A program made the translations under genes and the position numbers. From NCBI RefSeq assembly GCF_008368715.1, contig NZ_SMRS01000001.1:434001-498000 (forward strand): a stretch of 64,000 nucleotides of DNA, read 5' to 3'. This stretch comes from Nitrincola tapanii (lineage in GTDB: Bacteria; Pseudomonadota; Gammaproteobacteria; Pseudomonadales; Balneatricaceae). This document shows positions 44,746 through 54,927 of the stretch, piece by piece. The notes beneath the pieces are model-generated. The model had not been told where the DNA came from and did not search any database. It saw only the letters and a list, made by a program, of their open reading frames with translations. Each line of letters opens with the position of its first letter. Position 1 is the first letter of the stretch.

Positions 44746-45774
44746 ATGGACAGCCGTTTTCCTTCCTCAAGTGCGGGTTTGTATACCGAGCTGAATCAGC
44801 TCAACGACCTGCGCCGTAAAGCAACGAGTGATGAGCAGGCCGCACTCAAGGAAGTGGCACAGCAGTTTGAGCAGATTTTTATCAGCATGATGCTGAAAAG
44901 TATGCGTGATGCGAATGACGTGTTTGCTCAAGACAATCCGTTTAACAGCCAGAACACCCGTTTTTTCCAGGATATGCACGATCAACAGTTGGGTATGGAA
45001 CTCTCGCGTACCGGCAGCTTTGGCTTAGCGGAAGTCTTAGTGCGTCAGCTGAGTCAAACCCCCACGGCCGCACTCAAGCCCTTTGGCGATGAAGAGAAAA
45101 CAGAGAATCTCAGTGATGCGGAAGTGATGCTCAGCCGCATGTTGGATAGCACCGGCTCCTTGGCGGCTTCGGCGGTGTTAGGGCGTGCACATACACTGAA
45201 CGCTGCCACTTCACCCACGCCGGAAGAGGCACCTGATGAAGTGGTTGAGGCGATCAGCGCCTTGCAAGCAAAAGATGAGGCACCTCTGCCGAGTCGTTTT
45301 AACTCACCCGATGAATTTGTCAGCGCTTTACTGCCCTTGGCTGAAGAGGTGGCCGGTGAACTGGGTGTGGATCCCAAAGTGCTGCTGGCACAGGCCGCGC
45401 TGGAGACGGGTTGGGGGCGTTTTATTATTGAGGGCAGCCACAACCTGTTTAATATCAAGGCCGATTCACGCTGGGGTGGGGAGCGCGTGAGTGTGTCCAC
45501 TCTGGAATATCGTAACGGTGTGGCGCAAAGGGAAATGGCTAGTTTTCGTGCCTACAGTGACTATCGTGAGAGCTTCCGTGATTATGTGGAGTTCTTGCGC
45601 AACAATCCGCGCTACAGCCAAGCTCTGCAACACACCGGGAATCCAAGTGTTTATCTGCGTGAGCTCCAGGCGGCGGGGTATGCTACAGACCCTGCCTATG
45701 CACAGAAGATCGAACGAATTTTTACCGGCACAATTTTAGCGCGTGCCGGTGGCTCTGAGTCTCAAGAAGGTTGA
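44746..45774 (+). CDS. flgJ: Rod-cap protein and peptidoglycan hydrolase FlgJ
   Basis: 342 aa bifunctional protein. N-terminal rod-binding domain (about 10-110, with FEQIFISMMLKSMRDAND), a variable linker (about 115-190) and a C-terminal N-acetylglucosaminidase domain (about 195-340) with the catalytic Glu220 in QAALETGWGRF. It caps the growing rod and opens the peptidoglycan for it. Its last codons contain the -35 of the flgK promoter. Confidence 0.94.
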   Translation: MDSRFPSSSAGLYTELNQLNDLRRKATSDEQAALKEVAQQFEQIFISMMLKSMRDANDVFAQDNPFNSQNTRFFQDMHDQQLGMELSRTGSFGLAEVLVRQLSQTPTAALKPFGDEEKTENLSDAEVMLSRMLDSTGSLAASAVLGRAHTLNAATSPTPEEAPDEVVEAISALQAKDEAPLPSRFNSPDEFVSALLPLAEEVAGELGVDPKVLLAQAALETGWGRFIIEGSHNLFNIKADSRWGGERVSVSTLEYRNGVAQREMASFRAYSDYRESFRDYVEFLRNNPRYSQALQHTGNPSVYLRELQAAGYATDPAYAQKIERIFTGTILARAGGSESQEG

Positions 45775-45788
45775 GATTTGGCCGATAA
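45762..45788 (+). promoter_or_regulatory. Sigma-28 promoter of flgKL
   Basis: TCAAGAAG, 11 bases, GCCGATAA. The -10 is a perfect match to the FliA consensus and the -35 sits within the flgJ end. It puts flgK and flgL under late control. Confidence 0.85.
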
Positions 45789-45838
45789 ACAGATGAATAC
45801 AGCCAGTTAGCGTTGAATCACACTGGCGGGAGAGGAAA

Positions 45839-47845
45839 ATGTCTAGTTTTAATCTGTTAAACATTGGCGTGCAAAGCTTAACGGCGAATCAAGCCGCGCT
45901 CGGTGTGGTCGGTCAAAATATTGCCAACGTCAATACGCCTGGCTATAGCCGCCAGATTCCGAATTTTATCTCCCGTGATACCCCTTTTGGGGTTGAAGTC
46001 ACCAATATTCAGCGTATTGCCGATGATTTTCTGACACGTCAATACTGGTCAGACAACTCGACCTTTAACAAAGCTCAGGTCTATACCGAGTTTGCCAACC
46101 GCCTCGATGATCTCCTCGCTTCAAACACCACCAGTGTGTCTACAGCAATGGATAACTTTTTCCTGGCCATGCAAAACGCAGTGGATGATCCCACCTCACT
46201 TCCTAACCGTGAATTGATGATTGCCGAGGCCAACGCCCTGACACGGCGATTTAATGATTTAGGCTCATCCCTAGCGCGGCAGAATCTAACACTCAACGAT
46301 CAGCTCAGTATTTTTTCGCAAGAAGTGAGTTCGCTCTCCTCAAATATTGCCGATTTGAATAACAAAATTCGCTTAGCCGTGGCAGCGAACAAGCCTGCGA
46401 ATGAGCTGCGTGATCAACGTGATCAATTGGTGGATCAGCTTTCAGGTTATTTGGATATCACCGTGGTGGATCAGGGGGCGGGTGAGTACAGCATCTTCGT
46501 GGGTAATGGTCAGCCGCTTGTGGTGGGTATGAATGCGAATACCCTGGCAGTAAAAATGGGGGATCCCGACAATACACAGCCCGGCATCGCCGTGGTGATC
46601 GCCGGTCGGGTGACCGAAGTGACCAACCAGATCAGTGGCGGAAAAATCGGTGGCCTATTCGAATTTCGGGAAAAGATGTTGAATCCCGCCATTAATGAGT
46701 TAGGTCGAATCGCTCTCGCATTTCAGGATTCGATGAACCAAGTGCATCGTGAAGGGATGGATCTGGACGGTCGGCTTGGAGATCGCTTCTTTACTGATAT
46801 TAACACCAGCACGGCTATGCAGCAGCGAGTCTCGGCGAAAAGCACCAATTCATCCAGCCTGGAAAGTGCCGGTGTGCGTATCACCGATGCCAGCAAACTG
46901 CCGGCGTTTGATTTTAATATTGTGTTTTCAAACGCTGAACATTTTACGCTGGTGCGTGATGATGGTCGTAATCTTTCCTCTGCACAGATGCAAACGGTTT
47001 CCTCTCCCGATCAGGTCGTCGATGGCTCGGTCTATCGAGATGCCACCAGTGGCAAGGTCATTATCGGATACCAGGGGATGCAGATCACTCTGGATACGCG
47101 CTCGGGCTTCTTCCCTAACGATACGTTTCGTATACAACCTAATCGTAATGCGGCGGAAAATATCGGGGTGTCGCTGACCAATGGTCGTCAACTGGCTTTA
47201 GCTTCCCCGATACGTATCAGCGGTGCACCGGATAACACCGGCACCGGTGTCGCCAGCGTTGAAATTACCAATATCAGCGCTAAGGCCTTTAGTGATTCGG
47301 GCGTCCTGAAACCCCCTGTGCAGATTCTATTTAACAATAGTCAGCAGATGACCTATACGCTCTATGATATCAGCAACCCCAGCCAGCCTAAGGTTTTGGA
47401 TCTGGGCTTGGGGCCTCTGGAAAATCAGCTATTTAAAGCCGGACAGCCGATACAATTGGACGGTTATTCACTGAAAATAGTGAATCAGCCGGCACCGGGT
47501 GACCGATTCTCGCTGTCTTACAATACTGATGGCGTATCCGATAACCGCAATGCCCTGCGTTTAAGTGATCTTCAACAAAAAAAATTGATTGATGGCGGTT
47601 CTTACCAAGACGCTTACGGCAGTTTAGTGTCCTCCGTGGGTACACGGACTTCGGTCGCACAGATCAATCTTGAAGCTAACCGTTCCGTGCGTGAAGCGAC
47701 GGCCAATGCCAAGGCCAGTGTCAGTGGTGTGAATATGGATGAGGAGGCCGCACGTTTAGTGCAGTTCCAACAAGCCTATCAAGCCTCATCTCAATTGATT
47801 CGAGCCTCTCAGACTATTTTTGATAGTCTGTTGGCAGCGATATAG
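45839..47845 (+). CDS. flgK: Hook-filament junction protein FlgK (HAP1)
   Basis: 668 aa. N-terminus has GVVGQNIANVNTPGYSRQIP, and the C-terminus NMDEEAARLVQFQQAYQASS and RASQTIFDSLLAAI, both classic for FlgK. The centre (about 350-590) is a variable outer domain. It is secreted by the flagellar exporter, with FlgN as chaperone, and joins hook to filament. Driven by its own sigma-28 promoter. Confidence 0.95.
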   Translation: MSSFNLLNIGVQSLTANQAALGVVGQNIANVNTPGYSRQIPNFISRDTPFGVEVTNIQRIADDFLTRQYWSDNSTFNKAQVYTEFANRLDDLLASNTTSVSTAMDNFFLAMQNAVDDPTSLPNRELMIAEANALTRRFNDLGSSLARQNLTLNDQLSIFSQEVSSLSSNIADLNNKIRLAVAANKPANELRDQRDQLVDQLSGYLDITVVDQGAGEYSIFVGNGQPLVVGMNANTLAVKMGDPDNTQPGIAVVIAGRVTEVTNQISGGKIGGLFEFREKMLNPAINELGRIALAFQDSMNQVHREGMDLDGRLGDRFFTDINTSTAMQQRVSAKSTNSSSLESAGVRITDASKLPAFDFNIVFSNAEHFTLVRDDGRNLSSAQMQTVSSPDQVVDGSVYRDATSGKVIIGYQGMQITLDTRSGFFPNDTFRIQPNRNAAENIGVSLTNGRQLALASPIRISGAPDNTGTGVASVEITNISAKAFSDSGVLKPPVQILFNNSQQMTYTLYDISNPSQPKVLDLGLGPLENQLFKAGQPIQLDGYSLKIVNQPAPGDRFSLSYNTDGVSDNRNALRLSDLQQKKLIDGGSYQDAYGSLVSSVGTRTSVAQINLEANRSVREATANAKASVSGVNMDEEAARLVQFQQAYQASSQLIRASQTIFDSLLAAI

Positions 47846-47857
47846 GAGGAATGAGTG

Positions 47858-49738
47858 ATGCGCATTTCAACTCAACAACAGTTCCTCAACTCTGTAAATA
47901 ACATGCAGCGTCAGCAGACGCAGATGGCCAAGCTGCAGGAGCAGATCTCATCAGGCAAGAAAATTCTTAAACCGTCTGATGATCCGGTCGCCTCATCACA
48001 AATCGTCAAGCTTGAGCGTGAACTGGCGCAGTTTGAAAAATTTAAGATGAATGTTGATGTGACTCGGCGCCGTCTGGAGTTAGAAGAAACCATCCTGACC
48101 GATATTCACAGCGTCATCGATCGCATGCGTGAGCTGACCATTCAGGCCGGTAATGGGGCCTTATCGGATGCGGATCGTAAATCCATCGCCACCGAACTCA
48201 GGCAGATGGCCGATTTTGCCGCCGGTTTAATGAATACCAAGGATTCACAGGGGGAATACCTGTTTTCAGGCAGTAAAGGCCTGACCCTGCCCTATGAAAA
48301 ACTCGCGAATGGGCGTTATGTGTATCAGGGGGATGATGGTCAACGTAATATACAGGTGGCACCTGTTTTATACGTCCCCTCCAACGACTCGGGCCAATAT
48401 CTGTTTGAAGCGGTGAGTCAAGCCACTCGTGTTACACAGCTCGAACCCGAGCGAGGCCTAGAGCCACTTAATCTGGAGGTCAGCTTTCCGGATCGTGAGG
48501 CGGAAAAACGTTTTGCGGATTTTACGCGTAATCTAGGTGTGTTGAGTGCTGAGGTCTTTCTAGAAGAGGCGGGGCGTTACGCTTTTCGCTTGCTCGACTC
48601 GAGCGGTCAAAATGTCTTACCTGCAAATATTCCTTTGGGCGAGGCAGCGGATTTCCCGCAAACTCTCAATATCGAGGGCGCACAGTTTCTGTTGGCCTCA
48701 GCGCCGGCCCCAGCTCAATTGGGTTTTAACACTCAACCGGAAGTGGCGGGTATTCGTGCGATTCACCTTGAAGATGCGGAAGTTGCTCAGCGTTTTGATC
48801 AGTTGTACGACGCGATTACGCTGACTTTTGATGCCGTAAACCTCACCTATAGTTTGCAGGATGCGAATAATCAGCCGATCTTACTCAATGGACTCACGGA
48901 CTTCCCCTATGCGCCCGGTCAGTCTATTCAGGTGGCGGGTTATCGTTTTGATCTCGGCACCCCACAAATGGGGGATCGCTATACACTGGATCCTCAAAAC
49001 AGTGGTGCGCCTCTTCAACCCCTGTCAGCTGTGCGTTCGACTCAGGTGGGGGATGCGCTGGAATTAAGTGACTTCTTGGCAGAAGCGGCGTTACAGGGCG
49101 TGAGTGAGTTGGAGTTGGTGTTCGATACCACAGAGCTTGAAAGTCTTCCAGCTTATTTCGATGTCATCGTGAACTTTGGCAGTGAAACCTTTACGCAAAC
49201 GGTCTCACTTCCTTTTAGCTCACCTTTAGCGCTGAATTATAGTAATGATGGCACCAATACCCTCTCAACGGGTATCACGCTGGATCTGAATCTCAATCAG
49301 CTCAAAAATGGTGAAAAACTCACCATTCAATTGGGTAATGAGCCGCACGCTTCAACGCTCCTCCAGGTGGAAGATGTTAAGCAGAACATGCTGGATATCG
49401 CTTTGGATTTAGCGGAGTTGTTGGAAAAGCCGTTAACGGCGGCAACAAAAACGGAATTCAATCAGTTTACGGCACGTGCTTTGGACGATTTTATCCGTGC
49501 GGCGGAGCGCAACCTGGAGGCACGGACAACGATAGGTTCACGGATTAATGCGCTCGACAGTGTAGATGCATCGAACCAGGACTTTAAACTTTTTACCGAA
49601 AGAGCCCTGTCATCGATTCAAGATCTGGATTACGCCGAGGCCATCAGTCAGTTCAAATTAACGGAACTGGCCTTGCAGGCGGCGCAGGCCACCTTTGCAC
49701 GCGTACAGAATTTGAGTTTATTTGATTACTTGCGCTAA
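47858..49738 (+). CDS. flgL: Hook-filament junction protein FlgL (HAP3), enlarged
   Basis: 626 aa, about twice the enteric length (317). Flagellin-like N-terminus (RISTQQQFLNSVNNMQRQQT, SGKKILKPSDDPVASSQIV) and C-terminus (ERALSSIQDLDYAEAISQFK, then LTELALQAAQATFARVQNLS). The middle (about 190-480) is an extra exposed region of repeated beta-rich segments. The ATG at 47858 lies eight bases after AGGAGG; a GTG three bases earlier is the alternative. Nine to twelve bases after flgK, so cotranscribed. Confidence 0.93.
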   Translation: MRISTQQQFLNSVNNMQRQQTQMAKLQEQISSGKKILKPSDDPVASSQIVKLERELAQFEKFKMNVDVTRRRLELEETILTDIHSVIDRMRELTIQAGNGALSDADRKSIATELRQMADFAAGLMNTKDSQGEYLFSGSKGLTLPYEKLANGRYVYQGDDGQRNIQVAPVLYVPSNDSGQYLFEAVSQATRVTQLEPERGLEPLNLEVSFPDREAEKRFADFTRNLGVLSAEVFLEEAGRYAFRLLDSSGQNVLPANIPLGEAADFPQTLNIEGAQFLLASAPAPAQLGFNTQPEVAGIRAIHLEDAEVAQRFDQLYDAITLTFDAVNLTYSLQDANNQPILLNGLTDFPYAPGQSIQVAGYRFDLGTPQMGDRYTLDPQNSGAPLQPLSAVRSTQVGDALELSDFLAEAALQGVSELELVFDTTELESLPAYFDVIVNFGSETFTQTVSLPFSSPLALNYSNDGTNTLSTGITLDLNLNQLKNGEKLTIQLGNEPHASTLLQVEDVKQNMLDIALDLAELLEKPLTAATKTEFNQFTARALDDFIRAAERNLEARTTIGSRINALDSVDASNQDFKLFTERALSSIQDLDYAEAISQFKLTELALQAAQATFARVQNLSLFDYLR

Positions 49739-49754
49739 CAGCCACGGGTAAGCA

Positions 49755-50081
49755 CTAATCGAAACGGGTATAGGCGCGCCGTGCCTTATCCGTTTTTTGT
49801 AATTCGGAGTGCTCTTCCATCAATTGCTGGCGCTTGGCACGCACCTCCGCTTCGATACGTTGATCGGCCAAGCGCGTCGCTTCAATGACTTCACGAAACG
49901 CCTCTGCAGTATCACGCTCCACCAAGGGCGCTTGCTCTAACTGTTCTTTCAAGGCTTGTAACACCACGGCCCGTTGCTCCTGGTAAAGCTCCAGGCTTTG
50001 CCAATCTTCATCTTCGCAGCATTTAACTGCTGCGGAAGTGAGTTGGCCAAGTTCATGGGTTAATTGCATTAAGTTTTTCAT
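49755..50081 (-). CDS. Probable FliT-like flagellar chaperone
   Basis: 108 aa, fully helical, charged, no signal peptide. Such small helical genes beside fliC or fliD commonly encode FliT-type chaperones, which bind FliD and some regulators, and the pattern here (EDEDWQSLELYQEQRAVVL near the N-terminus) fits. Sequence alone is not diagnostic. It is convergent with flgL (16 bases apart) and divergent from fliC. The ATG at 50081 is preferred over a TTG at 50087. Confidence 0.6.
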   Translation of the reverse strand: MKNLMQLTHELGQLTSAAVKCCEDEDWQSLELYQEQRAVVLQALKEQLEQAPLVERDTAEAFREVIEATRLADQRIEAEVRAKRQQLMEEHSELQKTDKARRAYTRFD

Positions 50082-50203
50082 CGGCAAGCTCTCATCTGCA
50101 ACGCGCTTATGGGTACTGTTTAGTGACCCTCTTTATCGCCAGTGTTTATCGCCACTCTTTATAAACATGCTGCGCAAAAATAGAAAAAAGTATAAAAAAC
50201 TAC

Positions 50204-50230
50204 TCAAGCTCTGGTCGAAGTGGACGATAA
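50204..50230 (+). promoter_or_regulatory. Sigma-28 promoter of fliC
   Basis: TCAAGCTC, 11 bases, GACGATAA, about 90 bases upstream of the flagellin start; same layout as the flgK promoter. The remaining 50088-50323 interval serves as a long flagellin leader. Confidence 0.8.
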
Positions 50231-50323
50231 CCTAATCAAACCAAACAACTGCATCTAAGCCGTTGTTTCAGTTTCCAGGGTCAGTGGCATGTTACCACTG
50301 CTCTTAACTCAGGAGATACAGTC

Positions 50324-52333
50324 ATGGCTATGGTAATCAATTCAAACATTATGTCGCTGAATGCGCAGAATCAGCTGTCCAAGTCACAGTCGTCTATGCA
50401 ATCTGCGATGGAGCGCTTGACCAGTGGTAAACGCATCAACGGTGCCAAAGACGATGCCGCAGGTCTTGCTATTTCTAACCGCATGAGCTCACAGATTCGG
50501 GGTCTGAACCAGGCTGTTCGTAACGCCAACGACGGTATCTCCATGATCCAGACCGCGGAAGGTGCACTGGAAGAGTCTACCAACATCCTGCAGCGTATGC
50601 GTGAACTGTCCATCCAGTCTGCCAACGGAACCTACTCACAGGGTAACCGTCAGACCTTAAATGCGGAAGTTAAGCAGCTGGTGGCTGAGTTAGATCGTAT
50701 TGCTCAGACTACTTCTTTTAACGGCCAGAATATTCTTGATGGTTCCTTGGGTAAAACCTCATTGCAGGTTGGCTCTGAATCGAATCAGACTATTGAATTT
50801 AGTATTGGTAAAATGGATGCCAAGTCCTTGGGTATGGGATCGACTAGTGCAGACGTAATGGGCGCAGAAGTTGATTGGACTGCTAGCTTTGGTCACAACC
50901 AGGTGCTGATTAATGGTCAATCCATCATGGCTATTGGAGAAACTTGGGATGGTAGTGCAGCGCCTCCTGATACAGCTGCGGAACTGATTGAGAAAATCAA
51001 TACCAACGTGAAGGGTGTAACAGCTTCTACTTATGTAGGCGTGACCGCAGACAGTATTGGTGATGGTGTATTGGACGGTACCAATTTAACAGTTACTGTT
51101 AATAAGTTGGATGGAACTACAACAGCTATAACTGTAACAGATACACAGAATTTGAATCAGTTGGTAGATAAATTAAATGCTGAGGGTGGTGGCTTAATTT
51201 CAGCTGCACTTAATCAAGATGGTAAGTTGACAATCAGTGCTGAGAATGTACAAGGTCTTACATTTACTGACAGTGCTAATGCAACAGGTACCTTAAGTGC
51301 TAAAGATGCTTCCCTGATGTTGAACTCTAATTCTGGTGATGGAATTGTCATTGAGCGTGGTTCAAGTGGTACGCTTAGCGATCTGGAAAACTTGGGTTTC
51401 CGTGAAAGTAATAAACCTGGCGTCATCGAGGGTGAAGCAGTTAATGGGGATGCTTTTGTTGCCGGTGATGTAAAAATCAACGGGGTTGATGTAGGCAAGA
51501 GTGACAGCGGTGGTCTACAAGATAAAATTAATGCGATCAACTCCGTATCAGCTGACACAGGCGTAAGAGCGGTTGCTTTTAGTGGCACCGAGTTGGATTT
51601 CGGAAGTGTTGATGTGACCGCCTTAACCGGTGGTACATTCTCACTGAATGGGGTTGATGTGGCGATTACAGCGTCTCCGGCTAATCTCCAGGCTGTTGCT
51701 GATGAGATTAATGCTGAGAAAGATGCTACTGGAGTGACAGCCTTTGTATTGGGTACTCGTTTAATATTTGAAGGGGACGTATCATCGATCACCTTTGGAG
51801 ATGAAACAGGTGGTGGAGATGCAGTAGGAGATGTTTTCGGAGATGGTACTAATGTTGCCCAGTTTGCAGGTAATGATGTGGCAGATGGCGACTCCGTTGC
51901 TGGCGGTATAAAACTTATCTCGGACAATGGATCTCCGATTAGTGTTCAGCTTTCTTCTGCTGGGGCCGCACGCTCTGGCTTGTTGGAGAGTAATGCCTCT
52001 GCTGATGGCAAATTTGGTGCCGCAGTCAACAGCATCGATATCTCCACAGCTGCAGGTGCGCAGAAGGCGATTGGTATCATCGACAACGCGCTGGATACCA
52101 TCAACAACCTGCGTGGTGACTTGGGTGCGGTGAATAACCGTCTGGAATTCACCATCAACAACCTGTCCAGTATCTCTCAGAACGTGTCGGCTGCCCGCTC
52201 ACGTATCGAAGATGCCGACTTTGCTCAAGAATCGGCTAACCTGTCCCGTTCACAGGTACTGCAGCAGGCCGGTACCGCGATGTTGGCTCAGGCCAATGCG
52301 CAGCCACAGCAGGTGCTGTCACTGCTTCAGTAA
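50324..52333 (+). CDS. fliC: Flagellin
   Basis: 669 aa. Conserved D0/D1 ends: [20 protein letters not shown] and [20 protein letters not shown] at the N-terminus, and [19 protein letters not shown] at the C-terminus. The exposed middle (about 150-560) is long, Thr/Gly/Asp-rich and repetitive in style. Its DNA is AT-rich (line 51121 has 18 G+C of 60) versus the ends (line 52081 has 34 of 60), suggesting separate evolution of the filament surface. The only flagellin in the window. Follows a sigma-28 promoter and ends at a strong terminator. Confidence 0.95.
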   Translation: MAMVINSNIMSLNAQNQLSKSQSSMQSAMERLTSGKRINGAKDDAAGLAISNRMSSQIRGLNQAVRNANDGISMIQTAEGALEESTNILQRMRELSIQSANGTYSQGNRQTLNAEVKQLVAELDRIAQTTSFNGQNILDGSLGKTSLQVGSESNQTIEFSIGKMDAKSLGMGSTSADVMGAEVDWTASFGHNQVLINGQSIMAIGETWDGSAAPPDTAAELIEKINTNVKGVTASTYVGVTADSIGDGVLDGTNLTVTVNKLDGTTTAITVTDTQNLNQLVDKLNAEGGGLISAALNQDGKLTISAENVQGLTFTDSANATGTLSAKDASLMLNSNSGDGIVIERGSSGTLSDLENLGFRESNKPGVIEGEAVNGDAFVAGDVKINGVDVGKSDSGGLQDKINAINSVSADTGVRAVAFSGTELDFGSVDVTALTGGTFSLNGVDVAITASPANLQAVADEINAEKDATGVTAFVLGTRLIFEGDVSSITFGDETGGGDAVGDVFGDGTNVAQFAGNDVADGDSVAGGIKLISDNGSPISVQLSSAGAARSGLLESNASADGKFGAAVNSIDISTAAGAQKAIGIIDNALDTINNLRGDLGAVNNRLEFTINNLSSISQNVSAARSRIEDADFAQESANLSRSQVLQQAGTAMLAQANAQPQQVLSLLQ

Positions 52334-52357
52334 GCTAAACTGAGGTGATGAACCCGG

Positions 52358-52390
52358 AAATGCCGCCCGCTCCCCCGGGCGGCATTTTTT
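52358..52390 (+). terminator. Terminator after fliC
   Basis: AAATGCCGCCCG (52358-52369) pairs with CGGGCGGCATTT (52376-52387) around a six-base loop, followed by Ts. It limits readthrough from the flagellin gene into flaG-fliD-fliS. Confidence 0.93.
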
Positions 52391-52442
52391 ATGTAAAGGC
52401 GATGAATGATCGTGTGTTTTATGCATCACTAGGAGGTGTCAA

Positions 52443-52829
52443 ATGTCAGTTGAAAGCCTTGGAATGGCGCTATCGGTTTCACCCGAAGCCGCTAAACTAC
52501 CTGAAGTGCAAACACCCCCGGCTTCAGCTTCATCAACCGGCGTACCGGTGACGAGCCGCTCTGCTGAAGAATCCGTTCAGCTTTCACCCGAGCAGATTGA
52601 TGAAACTGTCGAGAAGCTTGAGGAAGCGATCGATCAGCTCAATAGCTTGATGCGGGATGGTCAACGCGCTTTGAACTTCAGTGTGGAAAGAGATATCAAT
52701 AAGGTTGTTGTGAAAGTCATGGATGTTGAGACGGAAGAGGTGATTCGCCAGTTTCCAGATGAACAAGCGTTAAAGTTTGCCAAGCACTTGGAAGGGATGA
52801 TGGGGCTGCTGTTTAACGAAAAAGCCTAG
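52443..52829 (+). CDS. flaG: FlaG protein
   Basis: 128 aa. A disordered Pro/Ser-rich N-terminal part (about 1-45) and the FlaG core with LNFSVERDINKVVVKVMD and VIRQFPDEQALKFAKHLEGM. In Pseudomonas and Vibrio, FlaG affects filament length, but the mechanism is not settled. AGGAGG precedes the ATG. It sits between fliC and fliD as in other polar-flagellate gammaproteobacteria. Confidence 0.93.
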   Translation: MSVESLGMALSVSPEAAKLPEVQTPPASASSTGVPVTSRSAEESVQLSPEQIDETVEKLEEAIDQLNSLMRDGQRALNFSVERDINKVVVKVMDVETEEVIRQFPDEQALKFAKHLEGMMGLLFNEKA

Positions 52830-52863
52830 ATCCTGTGAGGCGTGTTTTTTATGAGGTGCTGTT

Positions 52864-54897
52864 ATGACTAATATAATCTCTTCACTCGGGGGCGGTTCGG
52901 GTATTGATACTGTCAAGCTGGTCAAAGACCTGGTTGAGATAGAGCGTCAACCCGTTGAGCAGCGTCTCGATAAAAAACAGGCAACTCTTCAAGCTCAGAT
53001 TTCCGGCTACGGGGCTTTAAAAGGCGGTTTGAGTGATTTTCAAGCCTTGCTTAAACCCCTGAACAATCCTGAAACCTTTGCTGCGCGTAATGTTTCCTTT
53101 ACCGAAAGTAATACGGTCACCCCGACCAAAATCGATGCCAATGCCGTCACCGGTAATTATCAAGTTGAGGTGATGCAGTTAGCGCGGGTGCAGTCGTTAT
53201 CGACCGCGGTTGTTTCGGATACCAAAGCGGAGATGGCCACCGGAACCTTAAATATTCGTTTTGGTACTTGGAACGGTGATCTCACCAGTTTTAACCCCAA
53301 TGCGCAGAAAGAAGGGGTGCAGATTAAAATTGATAGCACTAACAATACCTTAGAAGGCATTCGAGATGCCATTAATGGCGCGAAGGTGGGGGTTCAGGCG
53401 TCCATCATTGCCGATGGGGGACAGTTTCGTTTATTGATTGCCTCTCCGACAGGTGAAACCCAGGCTTTAGAAATTTCGGTCGATGAGGATGCGGGTGCGA
53501 CTGGCTTGAGCCTATCGATGTTTGAGTTTAATCAAGGCGCTCAGGCGTTAACGCAAAATCAAGCGGCGCAGGATGCACGTGTTAGAATCAATGGTCTAGA
53601 GGTCAGCCGTGCTTCCAATGATGTCAAGGATGTGATTCCAGGTTTGGAGTTTACGCTGAATCGTGCCAGCCCGAATGAGATTATTAACTTTTCCATCAGT
53701 GAAGATAAGGCTACCGGCGAGCAGGCCGTGCGCGATTTTGTCGAGGGGTTTAACGACTTCTTTAAGTTTGCCTCGACGCTAACCGGCTACTCCCGTGATG
53801 AGGATAATCAGCTGGTACGGGGTGATTTAGCCACCGACTCGATTGCCAAAACCATGGTCAGCCGGATGCGTGAAATTTTGGTGGCGGCTGTGCCGGGCCT
53901 GCAGAATAACCAGGCATCGCTTGCCATGATCGGCATTCGGACGGAGTTGGATGGCACTTTGTCGATCAATGAGACCGAATTTAGCCGGGCAATGAATGAT
54001 AACTTTGCGATGTTTGGCAACATTTTCTCACCGCAGGTGAACTCATCATCCCCCCTGCTGGAGGCCAAGTTAGGCACATCGGGTGCATCCGCGCAGCCAG
54101 GCCAGTACGATATTCGAATAACCACACAGCCCGCCAAGGGCAGTTTAATGGCAGGTGTGTTTGATCCCATCGATACCTTTCCACTCAATACCGGTACGGA
54201 TGAGTACAGTTTCAAGGTGCGTATTAATGGTGTGGTGTCAGGTTTAATCACTTTGCCCGAGAATCAGGAATACAGCTCTGCAGAGGCGTTGGCGACCGAG
54301 TTACAAACCTTGATCAATAGTGATGCCAAGATACAGCAAGGCCGTGCTCAGGTGGATGTCAGTTTTAATGCTGCAGAAAATCGATTTGAGTTTGTGTCGC
54401 GTGAATTTGGCGCGATTTCAAACGTCGGGATTACCGAGGCTAGTACGGCGATGGAGGCTTTGGGGTTAGGTCAGCGCAATGGTGTCGCGGGTCGAGATGT
54501 TGCGGGTACCATTAATGGTGTTGCCGGTTTTGGTGCCGGTAATGTGCTGCTGCCGGCCTTAGGTACGCCGGCTTTCGGTTTGAACTTTACGGTTGCGCCG
54601 GGTGTGAGTGAAGCGAGAGTGGATTATTCACGTGGGTTGTCGGGCGAGCTGGATAGATTGATCCTCGATTTCTTATCCAAAGATGGCGCGGTGAGTACCC
54701 GTGAAGCGAGTATTAATAATCAGCTAGAAGCGATTTCAACGGATCGAGAGCGTTTGGATGCCCGCATGGATAAACGTCTGTTGCAATTACAAGCACAGTT
54801 CCAGGCGATGGAGCGTATAATCTCCAGCTTTCAGGCAACGGGTGATCAGTTAGATGGTATTTTAGATCGCCTTCCATTTACGGCGAGTAAGCGATAA
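52864..54897 (+). CDS. fliD: Filament cap protein FliD (HAP2)
   Basis: 677 aa, longer than the enteric form (about 470). The N-terminus has SSLGGGSGIDTVKLVKDLVE and the ERQPVEQRLDKKQATLQAQI coil. The C-terminus has a long coiled coil with DRERLDARMDKRLLQLQAQF, as in the family. FliD forms the pentamer-like cap under which flagellin folds. Secreted; chaperoned by FliT, probably the gene at 49.8-50.1 kb. Confidence 0.94.
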   Translation: MTNIISSLGGGSGIDTVKLVKDLVEIERQPVEQRLDKKQATLQAQISGYGALKGGLSDFQALLKPLNNPETFAARNVSFTESNTVTPTKIDANAVTGNYQVEVMQLARVQSLSTAVVSDTKAEMATGTLNIRFGTWNGDLTSFNPNAQKEGVQIKIDSTNNTLEGIRDAINGAKVGVQASIIADGGQFRLLIASPTGETQALEISVDEDAGATGLSLSMFEFNQGAQALTQNQAAQDARVRINGLEVSRASNDVKDVIPGLEFTLNRASPNEIINFSISEDKATGEQAVRDFVEGFNDFFKFASTLTGYSRDEDNQLVRGDLATDSIAKTMVSRMREILVAAVPGLQNNQASLAMIGIRTELDGTLSINETEFSRAMNDNFAMFGNIFSPQVNSSSPLLEAKLGTSGASAQPGQYDIRITTQPAKGSLMAGVFDPIDTFPLNTGTDEYSFKVRINGVVSGLITLPENQEYSSAEALATELQTLINSDAKIQQGRAQVDVSFNAAENRFEFVSREFGAISNVGITEASTAMEALGLGQRNGVAGRDVAGTINGVAGFGAGNVLLPALGTPAFGLNFTVAPGVSEARVDYSRGLSGELDRLILDFLSKDGAVSTREASINNQLEAISTDRERLDARMDKRLLQLQAQFQAMERIISSFQATGDQLDGILDRLPFTASKR

Positions 54898-54927
54898 CGC
54901 AGTCGGGTCAATGCCCAGAGGTTTGTA

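Noticed and set aside
50132-50154. Doubled TTTATCGCCA as sigma-28 promoters for the FliT-like gene on the minus strand
   Set aside because: The reverse complement gives a -10-like GGCGATAA, but no -35 (TAAA/TCAAG type) lies 11 bases upstream of either copy.
51214-51927. 237-codon frame opposite the flagellin middle
   Set aside because: Serine/proline-rich shadow of the Thr/Gly/Asp-rich flagellin frame, with no start signal or family resemblance.
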